Below, one piece after another: positions 51,586 through 61,259 of a stretch of DNA of 64,000 bases (the stretch's first letter is position 1; each line of letters opens with the position of its first letter). The position numbers and the translations under genes are program-made. The notes under the pieces were generated by a model. That model did not search any database, was not told where the DNA came from, and saw nothing but the letters and a program-made list of their open reading frames with translations. The DNA is from Pseudooceanicola onchidii (lineage in GTDB: Bacteria > Pseudomonadota > Alphaproteobacteria > Rhodobacterales > Rhodobacteraceae), in assembly GCF_004959925.1 (NCBI RefSeq), contig NZ_SPUW01000002.1, positions 682,001 to 746,000 on the forward strand. Direction: 5' to 3'.

Positions 51586-53274
51586 TCAGCCCAGCAGGCG
51601 TCTCGCGATGACCTGCGCCTGGATTTCCGCAGCCCCTTCAAAGATGTTGAGGATGCGCGCGTCGCACAGCAGGCGGCTGACGACATATTCCAGCGCGAAC
51701 CCGTTGCCGCCGTGGATCTGCAGCGCATTGTCGGCGCAGGCCCAGGCGACGCGGGCGCCCAGCAGCTTGGCCATCCCGGCTTCGAGGTCGCAGCGGCGGT
51801 CATGGTCCTTCTCGTAGGCCGAGAAGTAGGTCAGCTGCCGTGCGATGACGATTTCGACCGCCATCATCGCCAGCTTGCCGGACACACGCGGGAAGGCAGC
51901 CAGGGGCTGGTCGAAGGCCTTGCGGTCCAGGGCGTACTGCAGGCCGACGTCCAGCGCCGCCTGGGCGACGCCGATGGCGCGGGCGGCGGTCTGGATGCGG
52001 GCGGCCTCGAAGGTCTTCATCAGCTGCCGGAAGCCCTGGCCTTCGACGCCACCCAGAAGGTTTGCGCCCTTCACGTGGAAATTGTCGAAGCCCAGTTCGT
52101 ATTCCTTCATGCCGCGATAACCCAGCACCTCGATCTCGCCGCCGGTCATGCCTTCGGTCGGGAAGGGGTTTTCATCCGTGCCCGGGGTCTTTTCGGCCAG
52201 AAACATCGACAGCCCGTTGTGGTCCTTGGACGCGGGGTCGGTCCGGGCCAGAACGGTCATCACGTGGGTCCGTGCCGCGTGAGTGATCCAGGTCTTGTTG
52301 CCAGTGATGCGGTAATCGTCGCCGTCCTTCACCGCGCGGGTGCGCAGCGAGGCAAGGTCCGACCCGGTGTTGGGTTCGGTGAAGACGGCCGTGGGCAGGA
52401 TCTCTCCGCTCGCGAACTTGGGCAGCCAATAGCTGCGCTGTTCGTCGGTGCCGCCCGCCAGGACCAGTTCGGCCGCGATTTCCGACCGGGTGGCCAGCGA
52501 CCCGACACCGATATAGCCGCGCGACAGTTCCTCGGACACGACGACCATGGCCGCCTTGGGCAGGCCAAGCCCGCCAAGGTTTTCGGGGATCGTCAGGCCG
52601 AAGACGCCCATCTCGGCCAGTTCGTTGATGACCTCCATCGGGATCAGCTCGTCCTTCAGGTGCCAGTCATGGGCGTGGGGTTCGACCTTTTCGACCGCGT
52701 AGCGGCGGAACTGGTCACGGATCATCTCAAGCTCGTCTTCCAGGCCGCTGGCGCCGAACATGGTGGCGCCCTGCTGGTCGACCATCAGCTCGGCCAGGCG
52801 GGACCGGGCGGCTTGCGTGTTGCCGGACTGGGTCAGGGTCATCACGGCGTCGGTCATCAGGCCGCGCTGGTCGTCCTGGGACAGGCCAAGATCCTGCAGG
52901 CGCACGATCTCGTTCTGGGACATCTGGATGCCGCCATAGATCTGCCAGAGGTATTCGCCGAAGGCGATCTGCTGGATCAGCTGTTCGGTTTCGCCAAACT
53001 TGCCGTCGCCCTGCAGCTTTTCGGCCCATTTCTGCATCTGGCGCAGGGATTCCACGTAGGTGGCCAGCCAGGCCAGCCCGTGGGTCGCGGTCTGATGTGC
53101 CTCGACCGCCTTGGTGGTGATCCTGTCGCCGCCGCCCAGAACCATCGCGCGGACGCTGGCCTGCGCCTTCTCCAGAAGCGCCTCGACCGGGGCGATGGCC
53201 GCGCCGGTCAGCGAAAGAAGGTCGGGCAGAAGGGTGTTCCCCGTGCCGGTCATGTCCTGTCCATCATGTGCCAT
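51586..53274 (-). CDS. mcd: (2S)-methylsuccinyl-CoA dehydrogenase
   Basis: A 562-residue acyl-CoA dehydrogenase with the 150-residue N-terminal extension that marks Mcd of the ethylmalonyl-CoA pathway (HGLAWLATYVESLRQMQKWAEKLQ, QLIQQIAFGEYLWQIYGGIQMSQNEI). It oxidises (2S)-methylsuccinyl-CoA to mesaconyl-CoA in C2 assimilation. The FAD/CoA domains follow from residue 180 (AVFTEPNTGSDLASLRTRA, GNKTWITHAAR, QIHGGNGFALEYVVSRLLCDARILNIFEGAAEI). The other pathway genes are not adjacent. Start at 53274 or 53253. Confidence 0.92.
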   Translation of the reverse strand: MAHDGQDMTGTGNTLLPDLLSLTGAAIAPVEALLEKAQASVRAMVLGGGDRITTKAVEAHQTATHGLAWLATYVESLRQMQKWAEKLQGDGKFGETEQLIQQIAFGEYLWQIYGGIQMSQNEIVRLQDLGLSQDDQRGLMTDAVMTLTQSGNTQAARSRLAELMVDQQGATMFGASGLEDELEMIRDQFRRYAVEKVEPHAHDWHLKDELIPMEVINELAEMGVFGLTIPENLGGLGLPKAAMVVVSEELSRGYIGVGSLATRSEIAAELVLAGGTDEQRSYWLPKFASGEILPTAVFTEPNTGSDLASLRTRAVKDGDDYRITGNKTWITHAARTHVMTVLARTDPASKDHNGLSMFLAEKTPGTDENPFPTEGMTGGEIEVLGYRGMKEYELGFDNFHVKGANLLGGVEGQGFRQLMKTFEAARIQTAARAIGVAQAALDVGLQYALDRKAFDQPLAAFPRVSGKLAMMAVEIVIARQLTYFSAYEKDHDRRCDLEAGMAKLLGARVAWACADNALQIHGGNGFALEYVVSRLLCDARILNIFEGAAEIQAQVIARRLLG

Positions 53275-53323
53275 GAATCATCCCTTGTTTGCATCCTTGC
53301 GTCCTAGCTACTTTGCAGGTGCA

Positions 53324-53371
53324 GCGCAACAAATTTGCGCACACGCAGCATTGCGCGACCTAAAGTTGCGC
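53324..53371. promoter_or_regulatory. TTGCGC repeat cluster in the mcd/TSUP divergent promoter
   Basis: GCGCAA-CAAAT-TTGCGC is a perfect inverted repeat (53324-53340); TTGCGC recurs at 53351 and 53366, about one and a half turns apart. A regulator site is plausible. Confidence 0.45.
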
Positions 53372-53421
53372 GCGCGATTTTCCAGTGGCAGAGCGTCGCA
53401 GGCAGGCGTATCGGAGAGGGC

Positions 53422-54192
53422 ATGGACCTTCTGACAGACCTCGCCCCGCTGACCGCCATCTTTGCCTGCCTCATCGTCGGACTGGTGGCGGGCGTGGTCA
53501 AGGGGATGGTCGGCTTTGCCATGCCGATGATCATGATTTCCGGCATGGGCAGCTTTGTCTCGCCGGAGGTCGCGCTGGCGGGGCTGATCCTGCCGACGCT
53601 GGTGACCAACGGCTGGCAGGCGCTGCGGCAGGGCTTTTCGGCGGCGAAAGAGGCCGCGGTGCGGTTCCGCACCTTCCTGATCGTCGGGTTCGTCGCGCTG
53701 GTGATTTCGGCCCAGCTGGTCCGGGTGCTGCCTGCGGACACCATGCTGCTGATGATCGGCATCCCGATCGTCATCTTCGCCATCACCCAGCTGATGGGCA
53801 AGGTGCTGACGCTGGGGGAAAATCCCCCGCGATGGATCGAATACGCCATCGCCGGGTTCGCCGGGCTGATCGGCGGGTTCTCGGGCGTCTGGGGGCCGCC
53901 GACCGTGGCCTACCTGACCGCGCTCAACGTGCCGAAACAGGCGCATGTGCGGGCGCAGGGCGTGATCTATGGCCTGGGCGCGCTGGCGCTCTTCGGGGCG
54001 CATATTGGCAGCGGCGTCATCAACGCCCGCACCTTGCCGTTTTCGGCGCTGCTGGTGATCCCGGCACTGATCGGCATGTGGATCGGGTTTCGCATCCAGG
54101 ACCGCATCGACCAGACGGCGTTCCGAAAGGCGACGCTTGTGGTGCTTCTGGTGGCGGGCGGCAACCTCGTCCGGCGCGGCCTGATGGGCTAG
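53422..54192 (+). CDS. TSUP-family (TauE/SafE) permease
   Basis: A 256-residue membrane protein with about eight helices in two repeats. The family motifs GVVKGMVGFAMPMI in the first and GFAGLIGGFSGVWGPPTVAYL in the second repeat are clear. TSUP proteins move sulfite, sulfoacetate or other organosulfur anions; substrate unknown. GGAG precedes the ATG; the gene is divergent from mcd and shares stop-codon bases with the convergent DUF3859 gene. Confidence 0.9.
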   Translation: MDLLTDLAPLTAIFACLIVGLVAGVVKGMVGFAMPMIMISGMGSFVSPEVALAGLILPTLVTNGWQALRQGFSAAKEAAVRFRTFLIVGFVALVISAQLVRVLPADTMLLMIGIPIVIFAITQLMGKVLTLGENPPRWIEYAIAGFAGLIGGFSGVWGPPTVAYLTALNVPKQAHVRAQGVIYGLGALALFGAHIGSGVINARTLPFSALLVIPALIGMWIGFRIQDRIDQTAFRKATLVVLLVAGGNLVRRGLMG

Positions 54193-54731
54193 GAAGTCAG
54201 GTTGTCCGTGGGGCAGGCGCGCAGGATCTCTTTCGCCGCCTCCCCTGAGACCACGTTGAAATCCTGCCGCACGATCAGCTGGTCCTCCAACCAGACCTCC
54301 ATCACCCAGGGGCCGGGGGCGAGCTCGTAGTCGAATTCGAAGTAGAAGTATCGCGACGACCCCGAGCCGCCGGTGATTGTCGACGGCCAGCTTTCGGATG
54401 TGCGGAACCCGGTTCCGAAGGACGGGTGATGCGTGACCATCCGCACCGCGACATCGCCCAGGTCGGCCGAGGGCTGGAAGCTTATGCCGAACGCCACGCC
54501 CAGAACGCCGGGCACCTGGTCGGTCAGCAGGTCAAAGACGATCGGATCGCCGCCCTGGCGGATGCGCCCGGCGTTGGTGTCCGGCGCCTCGATCTCCTGC
54601 CCCTGCGGGCGGTAATCACAGATCACCCCGTATTCCAGCACCTCGACCGGCGGCGCGATGAAGGTGTCGGCGGCAAGGGGCAGGGGGCAAAGCAACAGCG
54701 CCCCGCCCATCAGGGCGAGGCGCTGCATCAT
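54189..54731 (-). CDS. exported DUF3859 protein
   Basis: A 180-residue protein with a signal peptide (MMQRLALMGGALLLCPLPLAADT) and a beta-sandwich-like mature part with VLEYGVICDYRPQGQEIEAPDTNAG, FGTGFRTSESWPSTITGG and YFYFEFDYELAPGPWVMEVW, which I recognise as DUF3859. Its function is unknown. It starts 22 bases after pckA on the same strand and may be cotranscribed with it. Several starts are possible (54728, 54731, GTG 54740 or 54746). Confidence 0.8.
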   Translation of the reverse strand: MMQRLALMGGALLLCPLPLAADTFIAPPVEVLEYGVICDYRPQGQEIEAPDTNAGRIRQGGDPIVFDLLTDQVPGVLGVAFGISFQPSADLGDVAVRMVTHHPSFGTGFRTSESWPSTITGGSGSSRYFYFEFDYELAPGPWVMEVWLEDQLIVRQDFNVVSGEAAKEILRACPTDNLTS

Positions 54732-54753
54732 GGTCGTCACGGGCACGTCAGGC

Positions 54754-56352
54754 TCAGCCGATGGCGGCGGCCTTCACGTCCTCGTCGATGTAGGGCAGGT
54801 ATTGGGCGAAGTTTTCCGAGAACATGTTGACCAGCTTGGCGGCCTGCGCGTCGTAGGCGGCCTTGTCGGTCCAGGTCGCGCGGGGATCCAGCAGGGTCGC
54901 GTCGACGCCCGGCACGGTCACGGGCACTTCGAAGCCGAAGTTCGGATCCTTGCGGAAGGTCGCATCGTTCAGTGATCCGTCCAGCGCGGCGGTCAGCAGC
55001 GCGCGGGTCGCCTTGATCGGCATCCGCGAGCCCTGGCCGAAGGCGCCGCCGGTCCAGCCGGTGTTCACCAGCCAGCAGGTCGCGCCGTGCTTGGCGATCT
55101 TTTCGCGCAGCAGGTTGCCGTAGGTTTCCGGACGACGCGGCATGAAGGGCGCGCCGAAGCAGGTCGAGAAGGTGGGTTCAGGTTCGACCACGCCACGTTC
55201 CGTGCCCGGGGTCTTCGAGGTGAAGCCGGACAGGAAGTGGTACATCGCCTGCGCGGGCGTGAGACGCGAGATCGGGGGCAGGACCCCGTAGGCGTCGCAG
55301 GTCAGCAGGATGATGTTCTTGGGGTGGCCGCCAAGCGCGGTGTCCGACGCGTTCGAGATGTATTCAAGCGGGTAGGCGCAGCGCATGTTCTCGGTCAGAG
55401 AGCTGTCCTCGTAGTCAAGCTCGAAGGTCTCTTCGTCGTAGACCATGTTCTCGATCACGGTGCCGAACATCGAACAGGTGGCGTAGATCTCGGGCTCGGC
55501 CTCGGCGCTCAGGTTGATCGTCTTGGCATAGCAGCCGCCTTCGAAATTGAAGGTGCCGCGATCGGACCAGCCATGTTCGTCATCGCCGATCAGCGTGCGG
55601 TCCGGGTCGGCCGACAGGGTGGTCTTGCCGGTGCCCGACAGGCCGAAGAAGATCGCGGTGTCGACCGGGTTGTCCTTGGCGTGGTTGGCCGAGCAGTGCA
55701 TCGGCATCACGCCCTTTTCGGGCAGCAGGTAGTTCAGCAGGGTGAACACGGATTTCTTGTTCTCGCCCGCGTATTCGGTGCCGCCGATCAGGATGATCTT
55801 CTTGTCGAAGTTCATGGCGATCACGGTTTCGGTGCGGCAGTTGTGACGCTCCGGATCGGCCTTGAAGCTGGGGCAGTTGATGACGGTGAATTCCGCGACG
55901 AAGCTGTCCAGGGCATCGCGCTGCGGGCGGCGCAGCATGTGGCGGATGAACAGGTTGTGCCAGGCCAGTTCGGTGACCATGCGCACGTTGATCGAATAGG
56001 TCGGGTCCGCGCCGCCGATGAGGTCCTGAACATACATGTTCCGGCCCTTCATGTGCTCAAGCATGTCGGCGTACAGGGTGTCGAAACCCTCGGGCGACAT
56101 CTCGCGGTTGTTGTCCCACCAGATCTTGTCGGCGACGCTGTCGGTCCGCACGACGTGCTTGTCCTTGGGCGACCGGCCGGTGAACTTGCCGGTCGAGACG
56201 AGGAAGGCGCCGCCCTGGCCAAGGGTACCTTCGCCATTGGTCAGCGCCGTCTGGATCAGCGCGGGCTCCATAAGGTTGTAATAGACATTGCCCAGCCCTT
56301 CGATTCCCTGATCTTCAAGGCGGAATTGGGGGTTCACCCGTCCAAATGTCAT
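54754..56352 (-). CDS. pckA: phosphoenolpyruvate carboxykinase (ATP)
   Basis: A 532-residue ATP-type PEPCK, which turns oxaloacetate into phosphoenolpyruvate for gluconeogenesis. The P-loop is [11 protein letters not shown], with the kinase-2 motif [11 protein letters not shown], the substrate site [21 protein letters not shown], and the Mn-binding Lys/His in [20 protein letters not shown] lies eight bases before the ATG. Next to chvI-chvG in many relatives. Confidence 0.97.
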   Translation of the reverse strand: MTFGRVNPQFRLEDQGIEGLGNVYYNLMEPALIQTALTNGEGTLGQGGAFLVSTGKFTGRSPKDKHVVRTDSVADKIWWDNNREMSPEGFDTLYADMLEHMKGRNMYVQDLIGGADPTYSINVRMVTELAWHNLFIRHMLRRPQRDALDSFVAEFTVINCPSFKADPERHNCRTETVIAMNFDKKIILIGGTEYAGENKKSVFTLLNYLLPEKGVMPMHCSANHAKDNPVDTAIFFGLSGTGKTTLSADPDRTLIGDDEHGWSDRGTFNFEGGCYAKTINLSAEAEPEIYATCSMFGTVIENMVYDEETFELDYEDSSLTENMRCAYPLEYISNASDTALGGHPKNIILLTCDAYGVLPPISRLTPAQAMYHFLSGFTSKTPGTERGVVEPEPTFSTCFGAPFMPRRPETYGNLLREKIAKHGATCWLVNTGWTGGAFGQGSRMPIKATRALLTAALDGSLNDATFRKDPNFGFEVPVTVPGVDATLLDPRATWTDKAAYDAQAAKLVNMFSENFAQYLPYIDEDVKAAAIG

Positions 56353-56475
56353 GTGCCAAGCTCCTGTAGCTGTGCTGATGCGGTGCCTCCTCGGCCGTCA
56401 GAACCCTGTGCGGCGCACCGATGGCGGCGCTCTTAACATGTCGTTCGCGGGGATGAACAGGACGCTTTCACGCAG

Positions 56476-56502
56476 TTAGCGCCACCAAGGACGTTTTAGC
56501 GC
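56476..56502. promoter_or_regulatory. two TTAGCGC sites upstream of pckA
   Basis: TTAGCGC occurs at 56476 and 56496, exactly 20 bases apart, in GTTAGCGCCA and TTTAGCGCAA contexts; both are half-matched forms of a TTAGCGCTAA palindrome, which I recall as the site of the LacI-family carbon regulator CceR. The 340-base gap (56353-56692) otherwise holds the chvI promoter and no gene. Confidence 0.5.
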
Positions 56503-56631
56503 AATCACCCCGAAAACCACCTGACGCAGGGTCCGGTTCCGAGAACAATTCAGGCATTTCTAAGACATTTTCGCCACAATCATCCGGCGAAGTCGCGGGC
56601 GATTCGCGTTTTGGTATTGATTGTAAAGGCC

Positions 56632-56643
56632 GATCACGTGATC
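56632..56643. promoter_or_regulatory. 12-bp palindrome in the chvI leader
   Basis: GATCACGTGATC, a perfect palindrome 50 bases before the chvI start. Possible operator or chance. Confidence 0.35.
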
Positions 56644-56692
56644 AAGGTAGAAAAAACCGGCAAGAACGCTGAGCAGTATAAGGAATAACGCG

Positions 56693-57394
56693 ATGTCGAA
56701 AATCGCCCTTGTTGACGACGACAGGAACATCCTGACGTCCGTCGCCATCACCCTTGAGGCAGAAGGGTTCGAAGTCGAAACCTACAACGACGGCCAGGCC
56801 GCGTTGGACGCTTTCAACAAGAAACTCCCCGATATGGCCGTGCTGGACATCAAGATGCCCCGCATGGACGGCATGGATCTGCTGCAGCGGCTGCGGCAGA
56901 AGACCACGATGCCGGTGATCTTCCTGACCTCCAAGGATGACGAGATCGACGAGGTGCTCGGCCTGCGCATGGGCGCGGACGACTACGTCAAGAAACCCTT
57001 CAGCCAGCGCCTGCTGGTCGAACGCATCCGCGCGCTGCTGCGCCGCCAGGATGCCATCGGCGGCGAAGTCATTCCCGAGACCGAGGAAACCAAGGTCATG
57101 GACCGCGGCAACCTCCGCATGGATCCGCTGCGCCACGCGGTGGCCTGGAAGGGCATGGACGTGTCGCTGACCGTCACCGAATTCCTGCTGCTGCAGGCGC
57201 TGGCACAGCGTCCGGGCTTCGTGAAGTCGCGCGACCAGCTGATGGATGTGGCCTACGACGATCAGGTCTACGTCGACGACCGCACGATCGACAGCCACAT
57301 CAAGCGTCTGCGCAAGAAGATGCGCTCGGTCGATCCGGAATTCTCGGCGATTGAGACGCTTTACGGCATCGGGTACAGATACAACGAAGAGTGA
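56693..57394 (+). CDS. chvI: two-component response regulator ChvI
   Basis: A 233-residue OmpR/PhoB-type regulator. The receiver domain has the acidic DDD pocket and phospho-accepting Asp52 in [12 protein letters not shown], Thr/Ser in FLTSKDD and the KKPF Lys; the winged-helix output domain has [26 protein letters not shown] and [11 protein letters not shown]. ChvI with ChvG responds to acid and envelope stress. AAGGA precedes the ATG. It overlaps chvG by one base. Confidence 0.94.
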   Translation: MSKIALVDDDRNILTSVAITLEAEGFEVETYNDGQAALDAFNKKLPDMAVLDIKMPRMDGMDLLQRLRQKTTMPVIFLTSKDDEIDEVLGLRMGADDYVKKPFSQRLLVERIRALLRRQDAIGGEVIPETEETKVMDRGNLRMDPLRHAVAWKGMDVSLTVTEFLLLQALAQRPGFVKSRDQLMDVAYDDQVYVDDRTIDSHIKRLRKKMRSVDPEFSAIETLYGIGYRYNEE

Positions 57395-59115
57395 TGGCAC
57401 TCGCCGAAAGGATCAGCTTGCGCGACGACACGCCCGACACCAGCGGCGACGTGGTGCTTGGCGACGACTTCGTCGCTCCGAACGCCACGGTAGCTGAAGA
57501 ACTGCGCGCCCGCCGGGAACGGCGGGGGCTGTTCTCGCTCAAGGCGTCGCCGCTGACGCGCAAGATCATCATCTTCAACCTGATCGCCCTGAACGTGCTG
57601 GTGGCGGGGATCCTGTATCTCTCCGCCTCTCGCGACAGCCTTGTCACGCAACGCGCCGCCAGCCTCGCAAGCGAGGCCGAACTGCTGGCCGATGTGTTCG
57701 AGGCCGGCATTCCCGCAGGCACCACCCTGCCGCTTTCGGCTGCGGCTGCCGCCGACGTGGCGTCCACGCTGGACGGGATCGACCTGCGCACCGGGGTCGA
57801 CGCCTATATCTTCGACGCCTCGGGCGAGGTCATCGGCCGCATGTCCGGCCGTGTCGAAAACGCCGTCACCCGGCAGACCGACCCGACCGACGACAACACG
57901 CTGATCATCGATTTCCTGACGATGCTCTGGGATGGCATGACCTCGGTCTTCTCGTCCGGCAAGCGCGAGGTGCCGCAGGTGCCCGTCGAGGATCAGGCGC
58001 GCGACCTGGTGCGCAACACCCTGACCGGTCAGACCCAGATCAGCATCGGGCGCGGCGACAGCGGTAGCTTCCTGGCCGTGGCCTCTCCGATCCAGGTCAA
58101 TGGCCAGGCGATCGGCGTCGTGGCGCTGGCCTCTTCCGCCGGGCAGATCGACGCGGTGGTCCGGGCCGAACGTGAACGCGTGCTCGAGATGTTCGTGATC
58201 GCGACGCTGGTGTCGATCGGGCTCAGCCTTGTGCTGGCCTCGACCATCGCCAACCCGCTGGCCGACCTGGCCGCGGCGGCCGAAGTCGGGCGCGACAAGG
58301 AAAACAAGAAGGTGACGCCCGCCCGCGTGCGCATTCCCGATCTCACGGCGCGACCGGATGAAATCGGGCGGCTGTCGGGGGCGCTTCGGGGCATGGTGTC
58401 GGCGCTTTATGAACGCATCGACGCGAACGAACAGTTCGCGGCCGACGTGGCGCATGAAATCAAGAACCCGCTCGCCTCGCTGCGCTCGGCCGTCGTGACC
58501 CTTCGGCTGGCCAAGCGGGACGATCAGCGCACGCAGCTTCTGGATGTCATCGACCACGACGTGCGGCGGCTGGACCGGCTGGTGTCCGACATCTCCAACG
58601 CCTCGCGGCTCGACAGCGAACTGGTGAAGGAAGAGCAAGAGGCCTTCGACCTGGTCCAGATGCTGCGCAACCTCAGCGAATACCTGGGCCAGCAGGCGTC
58701 AGACAAGGGGATCGACTTCATCTCGGACCTTCCGTCCGAGGCGATCATCCTGCGCGGGCTCGAGGCGCGGCTGGCACAGGTCTTCGTCAACCTGATCACC
58801 AACGCCACCAGCTTCTGCGAAGACGGGGACGCGATCCGGGTCTGGGTGCGGCGGCGGGAAAACCGTGTGCTCGTGGTCGTCGAAGACACCGGGCCGGGCA
58901 TTCCCGACAATGCGCTGCAGAAGATCTTCAAGCGGTTCTATTCGCACCGACCGGCGAATGATTTCGGCAACAACTCCGGCCTTGGCCTCGCGATTTCCAA
59001 GCAGATCGTCGAAGCCCACGGCGGGGTCATCTGGGCCGAGAACATCCGCCCCACGGATGCCGACATCACCTCGGACCCGCTTGGTGCCCGCTTCGTCGTC
59101 GGTCTGCCCCTCTAA
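57394..59115 (+). CDS. chvG: sensor histidine kinase ChvG
   Basis: A 573-residue membrane kinase: a cytoplasmic N-terminal extension of about 50 residues, a first helix (IIIFNLIALNVLVAGILYL), a periplasmic sensor (80-265), a second helix (MFVIATLVSIGLSLVLAST), HAMP, and the kinase core with phosphorylated His354 in FAADVAHEIKNPLASLRSAV, N box FVNLITNATSF, G1 DTGPGIP and G2 NNSGLGLAIS. Translationally coupled to chvI. Confidence 0.94.
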   Translation: MALAERISLRDDTPDTSGDVVLGDDFVAPNATVAEELRARRERRGLFSLKASPLTRKIIIFNLIALNVLVAGILYLSASRDSLVTQRAASLASEAELLADVFEAGIPAGTTLPLSAAAAADVASTLDGIDLRTGVDAYIFDASGEVIGRMSGRVENAVTRQTDPTDDNTLIIDFLTMLWDGMTSVFSSGKREVPQVPVEDQARDLVRNTLTGQTQISIGRGDSGSFLAVASPIQVNGQAIGVVALASSAGQIDAVVRAERERVLEMFVIATLVSIGLSLVLASTIANPLADLAAAAEVGRDKENKKVTPARVRIPDLTARPDEIGRLSGALRGMVSALYERIDANEQFAADVAHEIKNPLASLRSAVVTLRLAKRDDQRTQLLDVIDHDVRRLDRLVSDISNASRLDSELVKEEQEAFDLVQMLRNLSEYLGQQASDKGIDFISDLPSEAIILRGLEARLAQVFVNLITNATSFCEDGDAIRVWVRRRENRVLVVVEDTGPGIPDNALQKIFKRFYSHRPANDFGNNSGLGLAISKQIVEAHGGVIWAENIRPTDADITSDPLGARFVVGLPL

Positions 59116-59126
59116 GGTGTGGCGGG

Positions 59127-59561
59127 ATGGCCCCTTCTCCGGAACAGGTCATCCTCCACGCCAGCGCGGTGGCATTGGGCGGCGCTGCGGTCCTGATCAC
59201 CGGGGCCTCGGGGGCGGGGAAGTCCGCCCTCGCGCTCACGCTCATGGCGCATGGCGCCACGCTGGTTGCCGATGACCGGGTGATCGTCACCCGGTCGGGC
59301 GACCGGGTGCTGGCCTCGGCCCCCGAACCGATCCTTGGCCAGATCGAAGCCCGCGGTGTCGGGATCCTCAAGGCAGAGGTGGTGCAGGACAGTCCTATCC
59401 GTTTGGTCGTCACTATGGACGAAATGGAAACAGACCGTCTACCGCCGCGCCGCAGCACGAATTTGCTGGGGATTAAGCTTCGGATGCTACACAATGTCGA
59501 TAGGTCGTATTTCGCACCGGCAATCCTGCAATATCTGAAGGGGGGAGAGGTCGCGACGTAA
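59127..59561 (+). CDS. hprK: HPr kinase/phosphorylase, short alphaproteobacterial form
   Basis: A 144-residue HprK that keeps only the C-terminal kinase domain, as usual in alphaproteobacteria. Walker A is [12 protein letters not shown] near residue 26; the next motifs are LVADDRV and the HprK signature EARGVGI. It phosphorylates HPr on Ser (see the gene at 60936). It lies between chvG and rapZ and overlaps rapZ by one base. Confidence 0.93.
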   Translation: MAPSPEQVILHASAVALGGAAVLITGASGAGKSALALTLMAHGATLVADDRVIVTRSGDRVLASAPEPILGQIEARGVGILKAEVVQDSPIRLVVTMDEMETDRLPPRRSTNLLGIKLRMLHNVDRSYFAPAILQYLKGGEVAT

Positions 59562-60472
59562 TGGGGCATATGGATCAACCTGACCGGATCAAGGACGTGC
59601 AGACGGTGGATCGCCGTGTGCTGGTCACCGGGCCTTCGGGCGCCGGGCGGTCAACTGCGATCCGGGCGCTTGAAGACCTCGGCTACGAGGCGATCGACAA
59701 CATCCCCCTGTCGCTGGTCCCCCGACTGCTGGACGCGGGCGAGGCGCGGCGCCCGATGGCCCTTGGCATCGATGTGCGCAACCGCGATTTCTCGACCGCC
59801 GGGCTGATCGAGACGATCGACACCTTCGGCGCCGACCGGACCCGCCCGCTTGAGGTGCTGTACCTGGATTGCGCGCCGGACGTGCTGGTCAACCGGTTCT
59901 CGGAAACCCGCCGCCGCCACCCGATGGCGCTTGGCGAGACCCCGCGCGACGGCATCGCCCGGGAAATGGACCTGCTGGCCCCGATCCGCACCCGCGCCGA
60001 CGTGCTGATCGACACCACCGACCTGTCGCCGCATGACCTGCGGGCCGAGGTCGCGCAGTGGTATGGCGTCGAAAAGGGCCGGTCGCTGTCGGTGTCGGTG
60101 CAAAGCTTCAGCTACAAGCGCGGGATGCCGCGCGGGCTCGACATGGCCTTCGACACCCGATTCCTGAACAACCCCTATTGGGAGGAGTCGCTGCGCGGTT
60201 TGACCGGCGCCAATTTGCAGGTGCAGAATTACGTTGCGTCAGACCCCCGCTTCGCGGAGTTCTTTTCGAAGGTTCGCGACCTGACCCAGATGTTGCTGCC
60301 GGCCTATGTCGAGGAAGGCAAAAGCTATTTTGCCATCGGTTTCGGCTGTACTGGCGGGCAGCACAGGTCGGTCACGCTTGTTGAACGTTTGGCAAAGGCC
60401 CTTGCAGAGGAGGGCTGGCAGGTGTCAATTAGGCATCATGAGCTCGAACGCCGCAGTGCGGCGCGAGCCTGA
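59561..60472 (+). CDS. rapZ: RNase adapter/nucleotide-binding protein RapZ
   Basis: A 303-residue P-loop protein (YvcJ/RapZ family). Walker [10 protein letters not shown] is near residue 24; other family blocks are [56 protein letters not shown] and [12 protein letters not shown]. In E. coli RapZ steers the sRNA GlmZ to RNase E; in alphaproteobacteria the target is less clear. ATG at 59561 overlaps the hprK stop; ATG at 59570 is possible. Confidence 0.94.
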   Translation: MGHMDQPDRIKDVQTVDRRVLVTGPSGAGRSTAIRALEDLGYEAIDNIPLSLVPRLLDAGEARRPMALGIDVRNRDFSTAGLIETIDTFGADRTRPLEVLYLDCAPDVLVNRFSETRRRHPMALGETPRDGIAREMDLLAPIRTRADVLIDTTDLSPHDLRAEVAQWYGVEKGRSLSVSVQSFSYKRGMPRGLDMAFDTRFLNNPYWEESLRGLTGANLQVQNYVASDPRFAEFFSKVRDLTQMLLPAYVEEGKSYFAIGFGCTGGQHRSVTLVERLAKALAEEGWQVSIRHHELERRSAARA

Positions 60473-60481
60473 GGGATGGGT

Positions 60482-60931
60482 ATGGGAAAAAGCAGCGCCC
60501 TGCTGGTCAATGAAGAACATCGGGACAGCGTCCTGCCCGCGATCGGTATCGTGATCGTGGCGCATGGCGGTCTGGCCCGCGAATACCTGTCCGCGGTCGA
60601 ACATGTGGTCGGCCCGCAGGACGGGATCCGCACCATCTGCATAGACGCCAATCATGACAGACCTGCAAAGCAGGCCGAAATCTGTGACGCGGCGGATTCC
60701 GTCGACATGGGTGGCGGTGTCGTGGTGGTGGTCGACATGTTCGGCGGCTCGCCCTCGAACCTGTCGCTGATGGCCTGCCGCCCCGACGACCGGCGTATCC
60801 TCTACGGGGCCAACCTGCCGCTGCTGATCAAGCTGGCGAAATGCCGCCACAAACCGCTGGCCGATGCCGTGCGCGCTGCGACCGAAGCCGGACGCAAGTA
60901 TATCGACAGCCAGAACATCTCGCTCCAGTAG
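60482..60931 (+). CDS. PTS EIIA component, mannose family
   Basis: A 149-residue EIIA-Man domain with the phosphorylated His in GIVIVAHGGLAREYL (His28) and the VVVVVDMFGGSPSNLS motif. No EIIB/C/D sugar permease is adjacent, so it is probably a regulatory EIIA that receives phosphate from HPr. ATG at 60482 has GAGGG at better spacing than the ATG at 60476. A 16-residue N-terminal extension precedes the usual start of the domain. Confidence 0.92.
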   Translation: MGKSSALLVNEEHRDSVLPAIGIVIVAHGGLAREYLSAVEHVVGPQDGIRTICIDANHDRPAKQAEICDAADSVDMGGGVVVVVDMFGGSPSNLSLMACRPDDRRILYGANLPLLIKLAKCRHKPLADAVRAATEAGRKYIDSQNISLQ

Positions 60932-60935
60932 GTCC

Positions 60936-61214
60936 ATGTCCAGTTCCGTCCATCGCACGCTGAAGATCGTGAACGAAAAAGGCCTGCACGCGCGGGCCTC
61001 GGCCAAGCTGGTCGAAGTGGTCGAAGCCTTTGACGCGCGCGCCGAGATCTGCCGCGACGGCATGTCCACCGGTGGCGACAGCATCATGGGCCTTTTGATG
61101 TTGGCAGCGTCCAAGGGAACCTCTATTGAGGTTGAAACCTCCGGACCGGATGCAGAGGCCCTTGCCGACGCGCTTGAAGCGCTTGTTGCAGACAGGTTCG
61201 GAGAGAACATGTAG
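60936..61214 (+). CDS. ptsH: phosphocarrier protein HPr
   Basis: A 92-residue HPr with the EI-dependent His18 in NEKGLHARASAKL and the HprK target Ser49 in GGDSIMGLLML. It is the partner of HprK encoded upstream and of EIIA, four bases before it. Enzyme I is not in the window. Confidence 0.94.
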   Translation: MSSSVHRTLKIVNEKGLHARASAKLVEVVEAFDARAEICRDGMSTGGDSIMGLLMLAASKGTSIEVETSGPDAEALADALEALVADRFGENM

Positions 61215-61259
61215 GCGGGCGGGCCACGGGTCCGCAGACAGCAGGCGAAGGGATCCCCC

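Noticed and set aside
56560-56751. Antisense 63-aa reading frame with a hydrophobic helix overlapping the chvI start
   Set aside because: It would start inside chvI on the other strand, has no ribosome-binding site and would collide with the chvI promoter. The protein-like look is probably chance.
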